Shown one piece after another: positions 46,656 to 47,371 of a stretch of DNA of 47,371 nucleotides. The stretch is from Bacteroidales bacterium (GTDB taxonomy: Bacteria; Bacteroidota; Bacteroidia; Bacteroidales; ML635J-15), in the NCBI GenBank assembly GCA_028686735.1, contig JAQUBO010000008.1, positions 1 through 47,371 on the forward strand, given 5' to 3'. The notes beneath the pieces were generated by a model. That model saw only the letters and a program-made list of their open reading frames with translations, did no database searches and was not told where the DNA came from. Within the stretch, counting starts at the first letter, position 1. Each line of letters opens with the position of its first letter. Both the position numbers and the translations under genes were made by a program.

Positions 46656-46822
46656 TTCTTTAGCTTTTAAATATTTGTATTTTGTTTATGCAAAATTACA
46701 TTTTAGTTTAATAACAACAAAGTTATTACGTATAATATTAACCTATTAAACGGATAATTATTACACATATTTTGGTAATCACCATTTTTTATATAATTTT
46801 AGGTTTCTTTTAAAAAAAAGAT

Positions 46823-47371
46823 ATGAAAGAACTCTTAAAAATATTAAGATGTTTATTATTATTCCCTTTATCATTAGTGTATGGATTGATAATCTCTATA
46901 CGAAATTTTTGTTACGAAAATGGCATATTAAAATCAAAACAATATAATATTCCTATAATCTCCATTGGTAATCTTAGCGTTGGTGGAACAGGCAAAACCC
47001 CCCATACCGAATTTTTGTTAAAAATGCTTAGCCATGAGTTTTCTGTAGCAGTTTTAAGTAGAGGTTATAAACGAAAAACCAAAGGATTTAGGTTAGTTGA
47101 AACCAGTAATACTCATTTTGAATCTGGCGATGAGCCACTACAAATAAAACGCAAACACCCAGACTCCATTGTTGCAGTTAGCGAAAGTCGAACAAAAGGA
47201 GTGGAAGAACTTTTAAAATTATATCCCGATTTAAATCTTATTATTCTTTATGATGCTTTTCAGCATCGTAAAATAAAGCCAGTGCTTCAAATTTTATTAA
47301 ATAATTACAACAATCCCATAGCCAAAGATTATTTAATCCCACTAGTAATGTGACGTGAACCTCGTGTAGCA
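46823..47371 (+). pseudogene. lpxK: lpxK (lipid A 4'-kinase), interrupted by in-frame stop
   Basis: This reading frame is tetraacyldisaccharide 4'-kinase, which phosphorylates the lipid A disaccharide precursor at the inner membrane. It starts at the ATG at 46823 with an N-terminal hydrophobic segment. The Walker A loop is VGGTGKTP (53-60), followed by LSRGYKRKTKGF (78-89), GDEPLQIKRKHP (102-113) and DAFQHR (144-149). At 47351-47353 an in-frame TGA stops the frame after 176 residues. Beyond it the same frame continues REPRVA to the window edge, as in the family motif LLPxGxLREP, so the stop replaces a conserved Leu. The first Asp of the family DDAFQHR is Tyr here. Full-length LpxK is about 350 residues, so the rest lies outside the window. 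It may be a decaying copy, a real nonsense mutation, or sequence error at a contig edge. Confidence 0.75.

Noticed and set aside
47351..47353. In-frame TGA in lpxK as a selenocysteine or recoded codon
   Set aside because: The family has Leu there, not Cys, and no selenocysteine insertion hairpin or selenium genes are visible. Other genes in the window use TGA as a normal stop (for example 24987-24989).

Overview
The window is a low-GC bacterial chromosome segment from a member of the Bacteroidota, most likely a Bacteroidales/Marinilabiliales-type environmental or marine organism. This rests on five predicted type IX secretion (T9SS) cargo proteins with Bacteroidota-type sorting domains, a TonB-dependent receptor with an N-terminal carboxypeptidase-regulatory-like domain, the DUF4783-nadC gene pair, absence of obvious Shine-Dalgarno sequences, and promoter-like TTTG-N19-TAnnTTTG elements. 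The genus cannot be fixed from sequence alone. No rRNA, tRNA, CRISPR array, transposase or phage gene was seen.

Layout. 1-2.8 kb: a prohibitin-like SPFH protein and a tandem universal stress protein (both minus), then a uridine-phosphorylase-type nucleoside phosphorylase (plus). 3.2-12.5 kb: one giant gene for a 3092-residue secreted repeat protein with about 31 units of ~75 residues, 8 SprB-like repeats and a T9SS type B tail, followed by a GH20-like hexosaminidase. 14.5-18.7 kb: rlmH followed by a 1230-residue many-pass sensor histidine kinase (minus). 18.8-21.0 kb: an overlapping plus operon DUF4783-nadC-BrkB/YihY. 21.1-23.3 kb: a T9SS cargo protein with a redoxin-like domain and PKD domains. 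23.4-25.3 kb: dNTPase, SiaB-like and SiaC-like genes in one overlapping operon. 25.4-29.9 kb: a minus operon of rel/spoT, a degenerate SirB1/transglutaminase-like gene and trkA. 30.2-36.8 kb (minus): an FN3/T9SS-B protein, a membrane protein with a GNAT-like tail, a T9SS subtilase and an MnmD-like tRNA methyltransferase. 37.0-39.5 kb: a T9SS Lys-C-like protease. 39.8-47.4 kb: a thioesterase, a TonB receptor, a PgpH-like HD phosphodiesterase, a C40 peptidase, an AlkD-like protein and an lpxK reading frame broken by an in-frame stop close to the right edge.

How it fits together. Much of the window serves the cell envelope and exterior: secreted adhesin-like proteins and proteases, a TonB receptor, a glycan hydrolase, a cell-wall peptidase and lipid A synthesis. 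Interleaved with these are nucleotide-signalling and nucleotide-metabolism genes: Rel for (p)ppGpp, a PgpH-like HD protein probably for c-di-AMP, TrkA for potassium, dNTPase, nucleoside phosphorylase and NadC. The SiaB/SiaC pair points to a partner-switching phospho-relay.

The observations most worth following are: the nested higher-order duplications inside the giant repeat gene; the SiaB-like protein with an eroded ATP-binding glycine box next to an apparently intact SiaC; the interrupted lpxK; and two families of non-coding intergenic repeats, namely a 22-bp inverted-repeat element at 39634-39731 and a dispersed element near 45, 2886, 36819 and 40300.
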